A stretch of DNA of 64,000 nucleotides from Prorocentrum cordatum (Eukaryota > Sar > Dinophyceae > Prorocentrales > Prorocentraceae), in assembly GCA_963575745.1 (NCBI GenBank), contig CAUYUJ010022393.1, forward strand, positions 426,501-490,500, given 5' to 3'. Made by a program: the position numbers and the translations under genes. Below are positions 42,790-53,161 of this stretch, piece by piece. Each line of letters starts with the position of its first letter. The stretch's first letter is position 1. Below the pieces are notes generated by a model. It was given only the letters and a program-made list of their open reading frames with translations, was not told where the DNA came from and did no database searches.

Positions 42790-44110
42790 CTTCAGTTTCT
42801 CGTGATCCTTGCTTCCCGCAGTGCTTCTGCATATTCCTCTTCGTCTTCCTTTCCATCGTGATCTGCGCTTCCTCCTTACCTTGCGTTCGTTTGCCCATCT
42901 CTGTTTCGTCTTCGCTCTTTCCGCCCATTCCGCTCGCCCCATTGCAGTTCCACGCCCTCCCCTTAGTTCGCGCCGCCCCGCCCCCCCCCCCCCCCCCCCC
43001 CCCCCTGCCATCGCCGCCCGCCGCCGCCCGCCGTGCTCGACCCCTCCAGCGCGCGCGGGGTCGCCCGCGAGATCGCTTGCAACGCTCCGTTGGCGGTCCG
43101 GCGGCGGCGAGCGGTGGGGCGACCCTGATTGGACAGATAGGTCAGGTTGGCGGGGCAAGCAATATTGGCCCAGTTGCCACGACCCCAACTGGCGGGGGGG
43201 CGCGCGCGCGCCGCCGCCGCCGACGCGGCCGTCTCCCTTCGACGCGCTCGGCGTCGCAAGCGCTGTTGCAGTTGGTTTCGGGAAGCCTGACTACGATAAT
43301 TTCGCGAGGGCTGCTCATCGAAGAGATGCGAAACACGGGGGTGGAGCGGAAGAGGGCGATGGGAGACCCTGGGCTGGCGGACGCAGAGATTTGGGAAGGC
43401 CTTGCGCTCGCGCAGCAGCGGTGGCGCTCAGTGATCGACCTGGTCGATTCCCAGGCCCAGGCTATCACGTTGATTCTTCTTCGTATTTCCGAGAGGGGCG
43501 CGGGCAGTTTGTTGAACAGCGCAGCGCAGCGCTGCGCTGGCCCCGTCGCTGCCTGGAAGGCCCCGTCGAGCCGTTGAAGTCGAAGGCCGCGTGATTTGAC
43601 AGCGAAGAGCCCACCGTGGTAATCTGTTCTCGCATGCACGCAAGTGGAAAGGGTGCTTGTTTCGACGAGAGCAGGATAACCCTCTGGCCGTGGAAAGAGA
43701 TGGCGGCGTCGCCTAGGGGCCAAGACGTCAGGGATATCGTGGAGGTGCCTCGGGGACTTGACAACCGCGGGGCTCTGCGCGGGCGCCCCATCGCAGTTCG
43801 GCCTGGCAGCGAGGATCGGGGCCGCGGGGGGGCTGCAGTGGACTTGCCGATGTGGGGCTTCGCGCTGCACCGCGTCGACGGGACAGGCGCCCGCCTGCGG
43901 CGGCCTATCTGTCCGAGCGGGGCCTTCGCGCCGGAGCTGGAGCTACGCGGCCCGCTGGGCGCGACCGAGGCCGCCCGCGACCGCCCCGCCGCCATCGACG
44001 CCCCAGGCGTTGCAATGAGCGACAACATGAATGGCGCAGCGAAGGTATATCAATTCGGCCGACGCAAAGTGATACGTTGGGCTCGGGAGGCCTGCGGCAG
44101 CGGGGTCTCG
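42790..44110 (+). pseudogene. Unknown duplicated ORF, copy 2
   Basis: Paralogue of copy 1. The initiator ATG has become ACG (TTGCAACGCTCCG against TTGCAATGAGCGG), and the frame is broken several times. Recognisable pieces: DPDWTDRSGW, then LWPWKEMAASPRGQDVRDIV, DLPMWGFALHRVDGTGARL and NMNGAAKVYQFGRRKV. A run of 25 C at 42981-43005 sits in the upstream pyrimidine stretch. An Ala/Pro-rich stretch follows to about 44450. Confidence 0.5.
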
Positions 44111-44479
44111 GCGTCTGCGACGGCGACGAGCAGCGACGCCCCCGGCGACGCCGTGCCGCCCGCGGGCCCCCCCGCGGAAGTCGCCGGCGCAGGGGGTTCC
44201 ACAGGTGCGCCCGCCGCAGCAGCGGGCGGGCTTTTTCCCGCGCCGCCCCCCGGAGCCGCCGGCGCCGAGGGCGTCGCGGAAGCAGGGGCAGCGACGGCCG
44301 TGAGCAGCCCTGCCGTCGCAGCGGGAGAGGCTCTTCCATCGGGGCTGAGTGACTCAGCTGGGGGGGCCTGCACCATTGCGGAAAGCATTGCTGCTGCGGA
44401 CGCCGCGCCGGCAGGATATGCGACGGACGCGGCCGCCGCGACAGCGGAGGCTGAGACTGCCGTGCAAAGTCTCCTTACC

Positions 44480-45340
44480 GTCGTGGATGCTCGCGGAGTT
44501 GTGGCGAGAAGCTTCGGTGGGCGAAATTGCCTGTGCCGGGGTCGTCCAGGGCGCCGACCCTCCCGCGTGGGCTCCTGTGTCGGAATTGCACCCTCTGCGC
44601 GCGTGCAATCATTTTGTTGCTGGCATGTTCGCAGACGTCGTGGACGCGACGGAAGATGCTTCCACCCTTGGGCGGGTTCCAGGCTGCCCTCGGCGTCGAC
44701 ATCGCGTCCACAGTAGCAAACGGAGATTGCGGTCTGCATTGCATGCTGCGGATGCGCAACGAGCTGCCCGCTGAAGACACCAGGAGGGCGCTCCGCCAGG
44801 ACAGCTGCGCGCCGCTGCCTTTGCGGTTCTGCCGCGGCCCCCGCGTTCCGTCTTCTCGAGCGCCCCCTCCTCTCCAGGGCCCTTTCCCCGTCTCGGCCCC
44901 CCCCCCCCCCCCCCCCCCCCCAGGCCCCCCTTCGAGGCCCGCCTGTCTCGGAGCCCCCCCCGCCACCCCTGCTCCTCCTCCTCCGCTGTCGCCCCCTTTC
45001 GCAGGAGATCGCGGACTACGCAACGACGCGGACGCGCGTCGGCTGGTTCTTGGGCGCGATGCAGATCGCGCGGGAGGCGACGTCGGAGGAGGTCTGCGAG
45101 CTTCGGAAAATGCACGGCGATTGCAGGCCGAGGCCCTGGCCCCCCTGGCCGGGCCTCCGGCGCCGCCGGCCCTTGGCAGCGGGGCAATGCTCTCTGCGGA
45201 GCCGCTCGAGGGCCCCGCGGCGGCGCCAGTCGCGGGGCCCGGCGTGGCCGACGCCGACGGGGCGACAGTCTGTGAAGAGCTCGCGCGGGCCATCCAATGG
45301 TGGCCGGGGGTTTGAGACGACGGATGCGCCCTGCTAATCG
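44480..45340 (+). pseudogene. OTU-protease-like motif region with a probable intron
   Basis: The frame 44527-45315 contains LGVDIASTVANGDCGLHCML at about 44690-44750; NGDCGLH resembles the catalytic Asp-x-x-Cys signature of OTU-type cysteine proteases. Just after ALRQ the sequence turns into a pyrimidine-rich stretch with 25 C (44897-44921), ending CCCCCTTTCGCAG at ~45003. It resumes as protein, EIADYATTRTRVGWFLGAMQ. This looks like an intron of ~190 bases with a clear 3' splice site; the 5' site is uncertain (possibly GA or GC, as dinoflagellates allow). The OTU assignment rests on one short motif. Confidence 0.4.
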
Positions 45341-45854
45341 CCGAAGACTTATTGCCCGCCGAGGGGGCGGAGCAACTGCTGAGGCGCAGGAATTGCGACT
45401 CCGTCCAGATGCGCCTTGTGCAACAGAGGCGCCGCCTCGCGATCCCGTCTCTCTTCCGTTCGGGAATGGAGGTCGCGGGGGCGCTCGACAAGCGAGAACG
45501 CGCATTGGGCTGGCGGCCTGGAGGCCGCTTGCCGCGCAAGGCGGCGCGAACTTTCCTGGGCGCCTGGGCGCGGGGCCCCCTGGCCCGCGCCTCATCCAAC
45601 CATCGGGCGAGACAGACGCAACGCCGGCACGCCGTGCTCCTGCGGTCGCGGCCCGCCGCCGCAGCAGCGGGGGCGATCCGCCGCCCAGAGGGCCGCGCTC
45701 AGCGGGCCTAGCCGCGCGCGATCACGAAGTGGAAAGGGGGGGGAACGTGGGCGAGGCGGGGGGGCGCCGCGCAAAAGTCCGCGGCCGCGCCAAGCCCTGC
45801 TCGAACGGTGGAGTCCCAGTCGGCACAGCGTAGATTGGAAGGCTGCGAAGATGC
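45341..45854 (+). pseudogene. Helical region upstream of the transposase
   Basis: The frame 45352-45711 reads LLPAEGAEQLLRRRNCDSVQ, MRLVQQRRRL, then ARTFLGAWARGPLARASSNH. It may be the N-terminal part of the transposase; a stop and phase change separate it from the catalytic region. No DNA-binding motif is certain. Confidence 0.35.
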
Positions 45855-47359
45855 TTGCGCCCAGGCACTTGTGGCCAGCGGAAAATTGCCAGGCTCGCGC
45901 GGAGCATGCCCCAGACTAGGGCCTTGGATTTGATGGGGGCGCGCGCGGCGGAGCAGCTGCGTCTCGGGGGGCGGCCCGCTACCGCGAACTTGGGCTCGCA
46001 GTGGTGGGCCGTCTGGCGCAGGGGGCGCGGCCTCGGCATGCGCTGCCCGAACAGAGAGAACAAGGTTTCGCTTGCCATCTTGGAAGAGCGCCTCGAGCGC
46101 GGATGGCTGAACGCGTTCTGGGCGCGCGCCGCGCGCTTGCAACTCGATGGGGGGGATCCCGAGATGGAGAATTTCGACCAGCCCCCATTCCACCACAATG
46201 AAACAGGCTCTGCTTGCGTGAAGACCCTCGCAGCAGCGGGGGGGCCCGTGCCACTGGTGGCGCGCCGCGCAGCAACGCGCAGCAGGCGGGCGGCGAACTT
46301 CATGGCGATGAGCGATCAGGACCGTCTGCGCCGAGAATGCCCCCCACCTTTGGAGCGCATGTTCAGGGCGGAAAGTGGAGGGGAAAAGGTGGGCAACCGC
46401 ATGAAGGAACACCTTGGGCGCCAGGGCTGCGGCAGGTGGGCGTCGGCGACCGCTGGCGTCAAGGGCCCCTGCCGCACCCGCGACGTCGTCGCGTACCTCG
46501 ACCGCAATTTGCTTCATCTGCCAGCCCCCCCGCAGCGGCGGGGGTGGCGAATGATGTTTGCAGATGATCATGGCCCTCGCCTGTGCCCCATGGTGAGTAT
46601 GATGCGCTGGTCTCGCGGCTGCGTTTCATCGCGCACGGGGTCGGTGCCACCCCGATCTATCAAACTGTAGACGCCCCTTGCAATCAACGCGCCGAGCGCG
46701 AGTACATGACGCTGGGATGCGCCGCGCTGCTAAAGGCCATGCGAATCGGCCAGTGCGCCCCGCAGCTGGACCACGCGGGGCGCGTGGGCCTGGCGGTGGG
46801 GATCTGTAGCAAGATGGCTCTTCGCTATGCTGCGGTGGATGGCTACTGGGAAGCAGGGTTCAAGGCAAACCCCCGCGACGCGGACTTGGATTGTCGCATC
46901 TGCAAAGAGGCAGGCTACTTCTGGAGAAAGTTGCGCGCGCGTGAGAAGGTGGACGCAGCAGTAGAGGAGGTGACTCAGGAGGTGCAGGCGGGCCGCCTGA
47001 AGTGGGCGCACGCGGGCATCACGTGGTTGATTTTGCCGCGTCATCGCCGAGGGAACGTCGATGACGTGTTGAGCAAGATCGGAGACGAGACGGCCCTGGG
47101 CGAGGACGACAACATTTGGCACGGCATGGAAGGCGCGGACGAGCAGGCACTCGGGGGCCTCCGCAGCAGCGCGGGCGATGAGGACGCTTTGTTCGAGGAC
47201 AGCGGCGTTTCCGAGAATGGCGCAGGAAGCGAGGGCGACGGCGACAAGGCCAGGGATGGCGAGTTCGAGCGCGGTTGCCCCCCCCCCCCCCCGCGGCAGC
47301 AGCGGCGGGGGGCGCCGTGCTGGGGCCGCCGCTTGGCGCATCAGAGGCGCAGCTGGTAG
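45855..47359 (+). pseudogene. DDE-superfamily transposase, frameshifted
   Basis: First phase (45855-46600): SQWWAVWRRGRGLGMRCPNR, ERLERGWLNAFWARAARLQL, DPEMENFDQPPFHHNETGS (Asp ~46176), then WRMMFADDHGPRLC (Asp 46563-46568). Second phase (46583 on): LRFIAHGVGATPIYQTVDAP with NQRAEREYM, the G-G-T-x-x-x-Q-x-x-D layout of DDE_1/CENP-B-like transposases. Then AGYFWRKLRAREKVDAAVEE, VQAGRLKWAHAGITWLI and a strongly acidic tail (LGEDDNIWHGME onward). The switch of phase near 46590 follows CCCATGGTGAGT and could be an indel or the start of a short intron. It would cut and paste DNA; this copy is broken unless spliced. Confidence 0.7.
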
Positions 47360-47922
47360 CTGCGGAGGAGGGGCCGAACCTCGTGCGAGTGCATGCGGAG
47401 GCGGCAGACAGTCTACGCGGCTGCGGCGACATTGCAACGGCCTTGTCAATGGAGAAGAGAAAGGACAAAGAGCGGAGGCGAGCGCCGGGGGGCGTCGAGG
47501 ACGGATCCCGCGATCCAGCAGGCCATCGCAGCATTCGAAGACGCCGCCGAGGCAGCGCTGAGAAGAGAGAAACAACAGCGGGATCTCGAGGCGCACCGAA
47601 GAGCTGAGACATCCCGCTCGGGCAACGACGCGGGCCAAAATATTTGACGCGGAGGCGGCCGTTGATTTGCAGCACGCAGTAAAACGGCTGAGCCTCTCCG
47701 AGCTGGGCGCGGGCCAGAACATCTGCGGGGGCGCGGCAGGTGGAACGGCGAGAGTCGACGCGTTGAACCGCCTGGCGGAGTTGGGCTCTGGCTTGTCTCG
47801 AGCTCAGCGGTCTGGTTTCGAATGGCTCCGTCGGGGGCGGGGCGCCGCAGGCAGGCATAATTGCCGAGATAGGCGGCCAGACATGTCTGCCGCGTGGGCG
47901 CAGGGCGTCGTTGATGAATGCT

Positions 47923-47960
<38 letters not shown>

Positions 47961-48903
47961 CCTGGGGCTTTCAGCATCTCTGTGTATCATGGGGCGCGGC
48001 GCCGCCCGCCCACCTCTGTCGCGCTTGCGCCCCCTGCAGCTGGGGGCGCAATTTGAATTGTGGGCCGCCGCGGCAGCGGCGGCCTGGCCGCCGAGGCAGC
48101 GGCTCGACGCGGCTGCTGAGCGCGGGCCTCGCGGCGGCAGCATCGCGCGGCGCCGCTGCAAAAAAGAAAGAACGCGGCGACCGCGGCGGGGGGGCGGGGG
48201 CGCAGGGGCGGAAGGGGGGAGGGGGGGGCGGGGAATCAGCGGGGCGGCGGAGGCGAGGGGGGGGGCGGGGAGGAGGTCGGAGGAGAAGGAGGGGGAGGGC
48301 GTCGTAACGAATGAATTGGTCCTCTTCGTTGTCGCCGTCGCCCCGCCAGTTAGTTGCCCTTCGTCGTCGGCGTCGCCCCCTTTTAAGACATTTCAAGTTG
48401 AGGGGGAGCTCCGCCCATTGCTATCCTACCGTTTCGTCCGCCTCGAGCTGCCCCGTCCGCCGCCGGCGCGCCCGCGCGCCCATCGCCGCGCTGGCCCGAG
48501 GCACCTCGCCCGCGGGGCCCCCCATCGGCGCGCGCGCTCGCGAGCCATGCCGGCCCCTCGAGGTCGGCGCGCCATGCCAGCCTTCGGGGCCGATGTCTTT
48601 GGAAGCATGGCCAAGCCCTCCTCCTCCTCCTCCTCTTCCTCTTCCTCTTCCTCCCCCTCCTCCTCCTCGAAGGCCCCCGGGGCAGCGCGGGCGCGAGCGT
48701 CGGGGGCAGCCCCCGCGGCGGCGGGGGCGGCGGCGGAGGCCCCTGCAGCAGGGCAGGCGCGAGCCTCGGGAACGCCCCCCGCAGCAGCGGCGGCGGGGGG
48801 CAAGCTGTCTCGGACCATTGATCTCACGAACACTTGCTGGCACTGCTGCTGCTGAAGTCACGGGGGCTTCACAGCAAATCAACGAGAAGCGTCGAAAGCC
48901 AGA
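47360..48903. other. Low-complexity mosaic, no firm gene
   Basis: Contains a run of 35 G at 47925-47959, a G-rich stretch at 48190-48300, a CTC/CCT tract near 48620-48670, and AGCA-loop hairpins. Open frames are Gly, Arg, Pro or Ala-rich and show no domain. Confidence 0.4.
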
Positions 48904-50058
48904 ATGTCAGGCGACGAGCGTCGAACGCGCCAGGTAACCGAGGTCGGCCAGGCGACGAGCGACACGAGTGCTAAAGGGGCGCAGGTGGTCAAAATGCTGA
49001 GGGGCACGGCGCGCGCAATGGAGCTGGCGCCAAAACGCCCGCCGCCACGGCCTCCGCAGCGCCCCGCCGCAGAGGCGGAGCGCCCTGCGATGGTTCCCGT
49101 CGGGCCGTCGGGCGGCGACGCGACGGGCCCGGCGACGCGCTCTCCGCGTCCGAAGGGCGCGAAGGTTGAACCTCGAGCGGCAGCGCCAGCCGTCGAAACA
49201 GCAGCGGGCGCCGAAAAGATGGGGGCGCAAGCGCGGCTTCCGCAGCAGCGGGGGGCGGCGAGCGCCCCCCCTGCGGAGGCGAAGCCGCCCTCCGAGGCAG
49301 CGCAGCCGCCAGAGGTGAAGCCCATTGCCGCCCCAGGGCCGCGGAGGCGCCGCCCCGGGGGCGACGCCCCCAAGGGCGAGCCCGCAGGGCCCGCGGAGCG
49401 AAGTTTCGCGCCCCTCGTCCTGAGCGGCGGACATCAATTCATGGACTGGCGCCGCTTCGTTTACGCGAGGGCCGAAACGGTCGCGTCGGTCTCCTTCGAG
49501 CCCGGGGCAAAGTTTGCCCGGGAGTGGAAGAGCAAGCGACTCGCGTGGATGATCAACTTCGGGGTCTGCGACGGGTGGGGCGGCACGCTCGCGCAGGAGA
49601 GCGTCGCGGCTCTCTCATGGGAGTGCGACCGCGTCGCCGACGCGTCGTCTGTGGGCGCGCGCAGTCACGGGAACCGGTCGATGGAAGCATGGTCGGTGCG
49701 CTTCCGCAGCAGCGGGGGCGACCGTGCCGAGGCGTGCGGGGGGCGTTTTCGCAACTCGCGAGACTCGCGCCGCTTCCACGCCGCGGCCGGAACATTTTCA
49801 AAGGGAGGTCCAGAAGTTCGCGCTGGCCAATCGAGTGCGCATCCTGGCCGGGTTCTTGGGCGGGAGACAGGAAGACTTGTCGGGTCTGTTTCGCGAGTGC
49901 GGGGGGGCTGGGACCGGCGGGCTCGGCCATCGCCTCCGGTCATCTTCGGGCCCTCCTGGGCCAGCGACACAGCCCCGCTGCGTCGCGATCCCCGGGCGCG
50001 CCCAGGTGGTCGATCGGATTGGGGGGGGCTCTCGGCTTTGCCTCCTGGGCCCCAATGA
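48904..50058 (+). CDS. Hypothetical protein, Ala/Pro-rich with a short globular core
   Basis: 384-aa open frame from the ATG at 48904 (GCGACGAGCGTCG context repeated just upstream). Residues 1-160 are Ala/Pro/Arg-rich. Residues ~170-250 look globular (GGHQFMDWRRFVYARAETVA, FAREWKSKRLAWMINFGVCD, ESVAALSWECDRVAD). From ~270 an AGCA-loop hairpin (49700) and phase changes degrade it; an overlapping frame has FALANRVRILAGFLGG. No family recognised. It shares the hairpin repeats with its neighbours, so it is probably part of the mobile mosaic. Confidence 0.35.
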   Translation: MSGDERRTRQVTEVGQATSDTSAKGAQVVKMLRGTARAMELAPKRPPPRPPQRPAAEAERPAMVPVGPSGGDATGPATRSPRPKGAKVEPRAAAPAVETAAGAEKMGAQARLPQQRGAASAPPAEAKPPSEAAQPPEVKPIAAPGPRRRRPGGDAPKGEPAGPAERSFAPLVLSGGHQFMDWRRFVYARAETVASVSFEPGAKFAREWKSKRLAWMINFGVCDGWGGTLAQESVAALSWECDRVADASSVGARSHGNRSMEAWSVRFRSSGGDRAEACGGRFRNSRDSRRFHAAAGTFSKGGPEVRAGQSSAHPGRVLGRETGRLVGSVSRVRGGWDRRARPSPPVIFGPSWASDTAPLRRDPRARPGGRSDWGGLSALPPGPQ

Positions 50059-50810
50059 GCACCCCCCCGCAGCAGCGGGTGGGCAATGTCGGACAGAGCT
50101 TTGTTATTGGCACGTGGTTTGGAGCAACCGGCCCCGCTGGGACAAGCTGATGGGCGACGGGCGCCGCCGGCGAGGCGCCTGCGACTGACCGCGCCTGCGC
50201 AGGGTGACGTTCCCGCGTCAGGAAGACGACCCGGGTCCCAGGTGCCGCGCGCTGTTCGCCCGCGCCTGGACGGCGTCGAACAGGAGGAGGAAACATAAGG
50301 AGAAGGAAGGGGGCCCACGCGGAGGCGCTCTCGCAGCAGCGGGCGCGGGCGAAGCTTCGCTGGCGGATTCCGACGAGGGGCGCCGCCGACGACGACGGGC
50401 GCGGCGCTCGCAGCGGCGGGGGAACTCTCGCAGCAGCGGCGCCGCTAAAGTTCCACGAGAGGCCGCCACCAGAGACGCCCCCGCAGAGCGGACGAGGCGC
50501 GCGAAGGCGCGGCAGCGGAGGGGCGGCGAAAGCGCCCCCCCGAAGAGGGCGCGCCTTCGCAGCAGAAGTGATAGGGCAGAAAGGCAAAGCGGCAGGGTTC
50601 CGGTACAGCCTATGCGCGAAACCGACGAAAAGGACTTCTGAAGCGCAGAGTTGGCAGGGTCTCCCGCGGCAGCGGGGGCCAAGAAGACGTCTGCGGCGCG
50701 GGCGGTGCGCGGCGGAATGCCGCTTTCGCGGGGGGCGCGCCCCTGGCGCTGCGCGGCAGAAGAACCGCGCGACGCCTGCGGCGAGCGCGCAGGGGTCTGC
50801 AGAGGCGCGT

Positions 50811-50811
<1 letters not shown>
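50059..50811. other. Arg/Gly/Ala low-complexity region, no gene seen
   Basis: Several AGCA-loop hairpins (near 50062, 50330 and 50410). Frames are Arg-rich and repetitive. Confidence 0.4.
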
Positions 50812-50886
<75 letters not shown>

Positions 50887-51009
50887 TTCTCTTTCTCTTT
50901 CTCTCTTCTCTTTTGTGTTTGTCTCTCTCTCTCTCTCTCTCTCTTTTCTCTCTCTCTCTCACTCTCTCTCTCTCTCTTTTTCCTCCCTCTCTCTCTCTCT
51001 TTCTATATT

Positions 51010-51047
<38 letters not shown>

Positions 51048-51091
51048 AATATATACGTATATATATGTATATATATATATATATATATTTC
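50812..51091. repeat. (CT)n then (TA)n microsatellites
   Basis: CT/TTC repeats to ~51032, then TATATA with occasional A, C or G to 51091. LSLS/SLSL and IYIYI frames here are artefacts. Confidence 0.95.
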
Positions 51092-51188
51092 TCTTGTTCT
51101 GTCTCTGTCTTGCCCGCCCCGCCCTCGGCCCATCCGCATCTTCGCCGATCGCCTCCTCCTTCGAGGACCTCAATGACCCCGATTTCCC

Positions 51189-51722
51189 TTGCGGTGGTTC
51201 TGCAAGTGCCCCGCTCATCCAGTGCATCCGCTTCCTCCCGCGCGTCTCTCGCGCCACCCAGCCCCTGCCCCCCCCCCCCCCCCCCCCCCGACCGAATGCG
51301 GCTTCTGTCGACTCTGCGTTCAGTCAGCGCTTACTCTGCAACCTGAGGCGCGGACCGATTTGCGCGCCGCCGCGCCCGCGGCGCGCGCGCCGCAGGCAGA
51401 GGATTTCCAGGCGCGGCTGAAAAAAGCCGAGGCGAAGAAGGAGCCCGCCCTCAGAGCGGTGCTCAAGCAGCAGGCCGGCGTCATCCTCGACACGCTGAAG
51501 TGCGCCATGGACAGCGGCCTGGAAAAGGCGAAGTGGAAGCAGGTGGCGGGGGAGGTGGCCAGCACCCTCGAGCCTAAGGCAGAGGCGCGCGAGGTCGCCG
51601 CCCAGACGGGCGCGCGCCCGGCACCGGGCTCGCAGCCCGCGAAGCTGCCCAAGGCGAGGCTGCCCAGGGCACTCGCGCGTTACCGTTGCGGCTTACGGCC
51701 TTGCCTTCGGCCTTCAGCCTAA
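51189..51722 (+). pseudogene. Short helical ORF fragment after a poly-C tract
   Basis: A run of 22 C lies at 51268-51289. The plausible protein begins near 51390: EDFQARLKKAEAKKEPALRA, VLKQQAGVILDTLKCAMDSG, LEKAKWKQVAGEVASTLEPK. It is predicted all-helical by eye. A pyrimidine tract ending in AG precedes it, as at 45003, so an intron is possible. It may be the upstream exon of the HU-like frame that follows. Confidence 0.3.
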
Positions 51723-51777
51723 GGCCCGCGGCGCTGCTGCTGCTGCTGCTGCTGCAGCGCCGCCCGTCGGCGCCCAA

Positions 51778-52866
51778 ATGCGAACCGAGCCTCTGGATGA
51801 GCAGGCGCGGTGCGAGCCTCCGCAGCAGCGGGGGTTCAGAAATCGCTCCGCGGCGCCGAGCGGGCAGGGCTTCCGCGGCAGCGGGGGCCGGGGCTCCAGT
51901 GAGGGCCGCGATCGGCCGTTAGAGCGGGCGCGCGCGTCGGCCGTTGGTGAAAAATGTTCTGAGCGTTGCCGCGAGCGCTGCGCCCTCGCCTTCCTGTGGG
52001 CGTTTCGGCGCAAGGCCTATCGTGACTGCGCTGGCGCGCTCCCTCCGTGGCGCCCCGCGATCGGGCGGCGCCAACTGCGGGCCTCGTCGGATCTTGGGAA
52101 GGCAGGTCTACCGCCCGCGGTCGGCGCGCGCGCCCTCCCGAATGGTCCAGCGAGGCTGGGCCGGGAGGTTGCGCGCGCCGACCGCGGGCGCGGGGCCGGC
52201 CAGCCCAGGACCTGCGCAGGTGCGCCCTCGTACACGAGCTGGCCAGCAGATGGCTTGCAACCAGGTCGGTTACGTGGCCAGGCGCCGCGCGTGCAAGGGC
52301 ACATTCGCTCTCGCGCGCTCAACGAGAAGCTCCAGGAGAAGGACATCATCGTGAGAGAGGAGACGACCATGGCAATTATGGGCGCCTACGCGGAGACGGT
52401 GGAGCACGACCTCGAATCGAATGGCCACGCCATCTTGCCCAACTTGGGGAGCATCCGCCTCAAGCTCAAAGTTGCCAGGAGCGACAAGGACAATACCGCC
52501 GTCAACATCTACTCGGGCGTGCAGCACGGCTTCGCCCCGAATCCCAAGTGCAAGGTCACTGCTGTGAAGGTGTCGTGGTGGGCCAGGGTGAAGCAGCTCT
52601 TCCAGGTGGTTGTGGACTCCAAGAGTTGGGGCGGCACCGTCGACCCGTCGCAGCAGCCAAAGTTGCCCATTGACTCCGAGTGCTTCGTCAAGTGCCAGGA
52701 GGGGCCGGTGCCAATTGCCACGGACTCGAGGCCTCCGCCGACGCCCCCCGCCCCGCCACCGCGCGACATGGGCGGCACCGTGAAGTCGAGGCTCCATCCG
52801 TTGAGCGCTGCCGCGCCGCTGCACGCAACCCCCGCGCGCCCGACGCTGAGGCGCCCCAAAGGGTGA
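51778..52866 (+). CDS. HU/IHF-like DNA-binding candidate
   Basis: 362-aa open frame. The first ~180 residues are Arg/Ala/Gly-rich and include translated AGCA-loop hairpins. The core from residue ~182 (52321-52620) reads NEKLQEKDIIVREETTMAIM, GAYAETVEHDLESNGHAILP, NLGSIRLKLKVARSDKDNTA, GVQHGFAPNPKCKVTAVKVS. Helix, then L-x-x-x-G-x-A-x-L-P-x-L-G-S-I-R, then a G-x-x-P...KVTA segment, follow the order of bacterial HU-fold proteins (G-x-V-x-L-x-G-F-G-x-F). The C-terminal 80 residues are Pro-rich. Similarity is by eye and weak. Dinoflagellates do use HU-like proteins in chromatin, but this one sits among mobile DNA. Confidence 0.35.
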   Translation: MRTEPLDEQARCEPPQQRGFRNRSAAPSGQGFRGSGGRGSSEGRDRPLERARASAVGEKCSERCRERCALAFLWAFRRKAYRDCAGALPPWRPAIGRRQLRASSDLGKAGLPPAVGARALPNGPARLGREVARADRGRGAGQPRTCAGAPSYTSWPADGLQPGRLRGQAPRVQGHIRSRALNEKLQEKDIIVREETTMAIMGAYAETVEHDLESNGHAILPNLGSIRLKLKVARSDKDNTAVNIYSGVQHGFAPNPKCKVTAVKVSWWARVKQLFQVVVDSKSWGGTVDPSQQPKLPIDSECFVKCQEGPVPIATDSRPPPTPPAPPPRDMGGTVKSRLHPLSAAAPLHATPARPTLRRPKG

Positions 52867-52975
52867 GGATCGGTCGCGCAATGGGCCCCGCAGCAGCGGG
52901 GCCCCAGTGAGGGTCGCGATCGGCCGTTAGAGCGGGCGCGAGTGTCGGCCGTTGAGCGGATGAAAAGTCTCTCGC

Positions 52976-53161
52976 CTTCCCCTCCCCCCGCTCCTCCTCC
53001 TCCTCCTCCTCCTCCTCCTCCTCCTCCTCCTCCTCCTCCTCCCTCCTCCTTCCTCCTCCTCCTCCTCCTCCTCCTCCTCCCCGCTGCAACTGCATCCCGC
53101 CCCCCCTTCCTCCCTCTGCCCTTCGCCCCCCTCTTTCCCCCGTCCGCCCCCCCCCCCCCCC
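52976..53161. repeat. (CTC)n tract ending in a C run
   Basis: CCTCCT triplets from ~52990 to ~53080, then a mixed pyrimidine stretch and 15 C at 53147-53161. It splits the frame at 52942-54786 into artefact and possible protein. Confidence 0.9.

Noticed and set aside
50651-51346. Frames with long SLSLSL/LSLSLS and IYIYIY stretches
   Set aside because: CT and TA microsatellites; not signal peptides or membrane domains.
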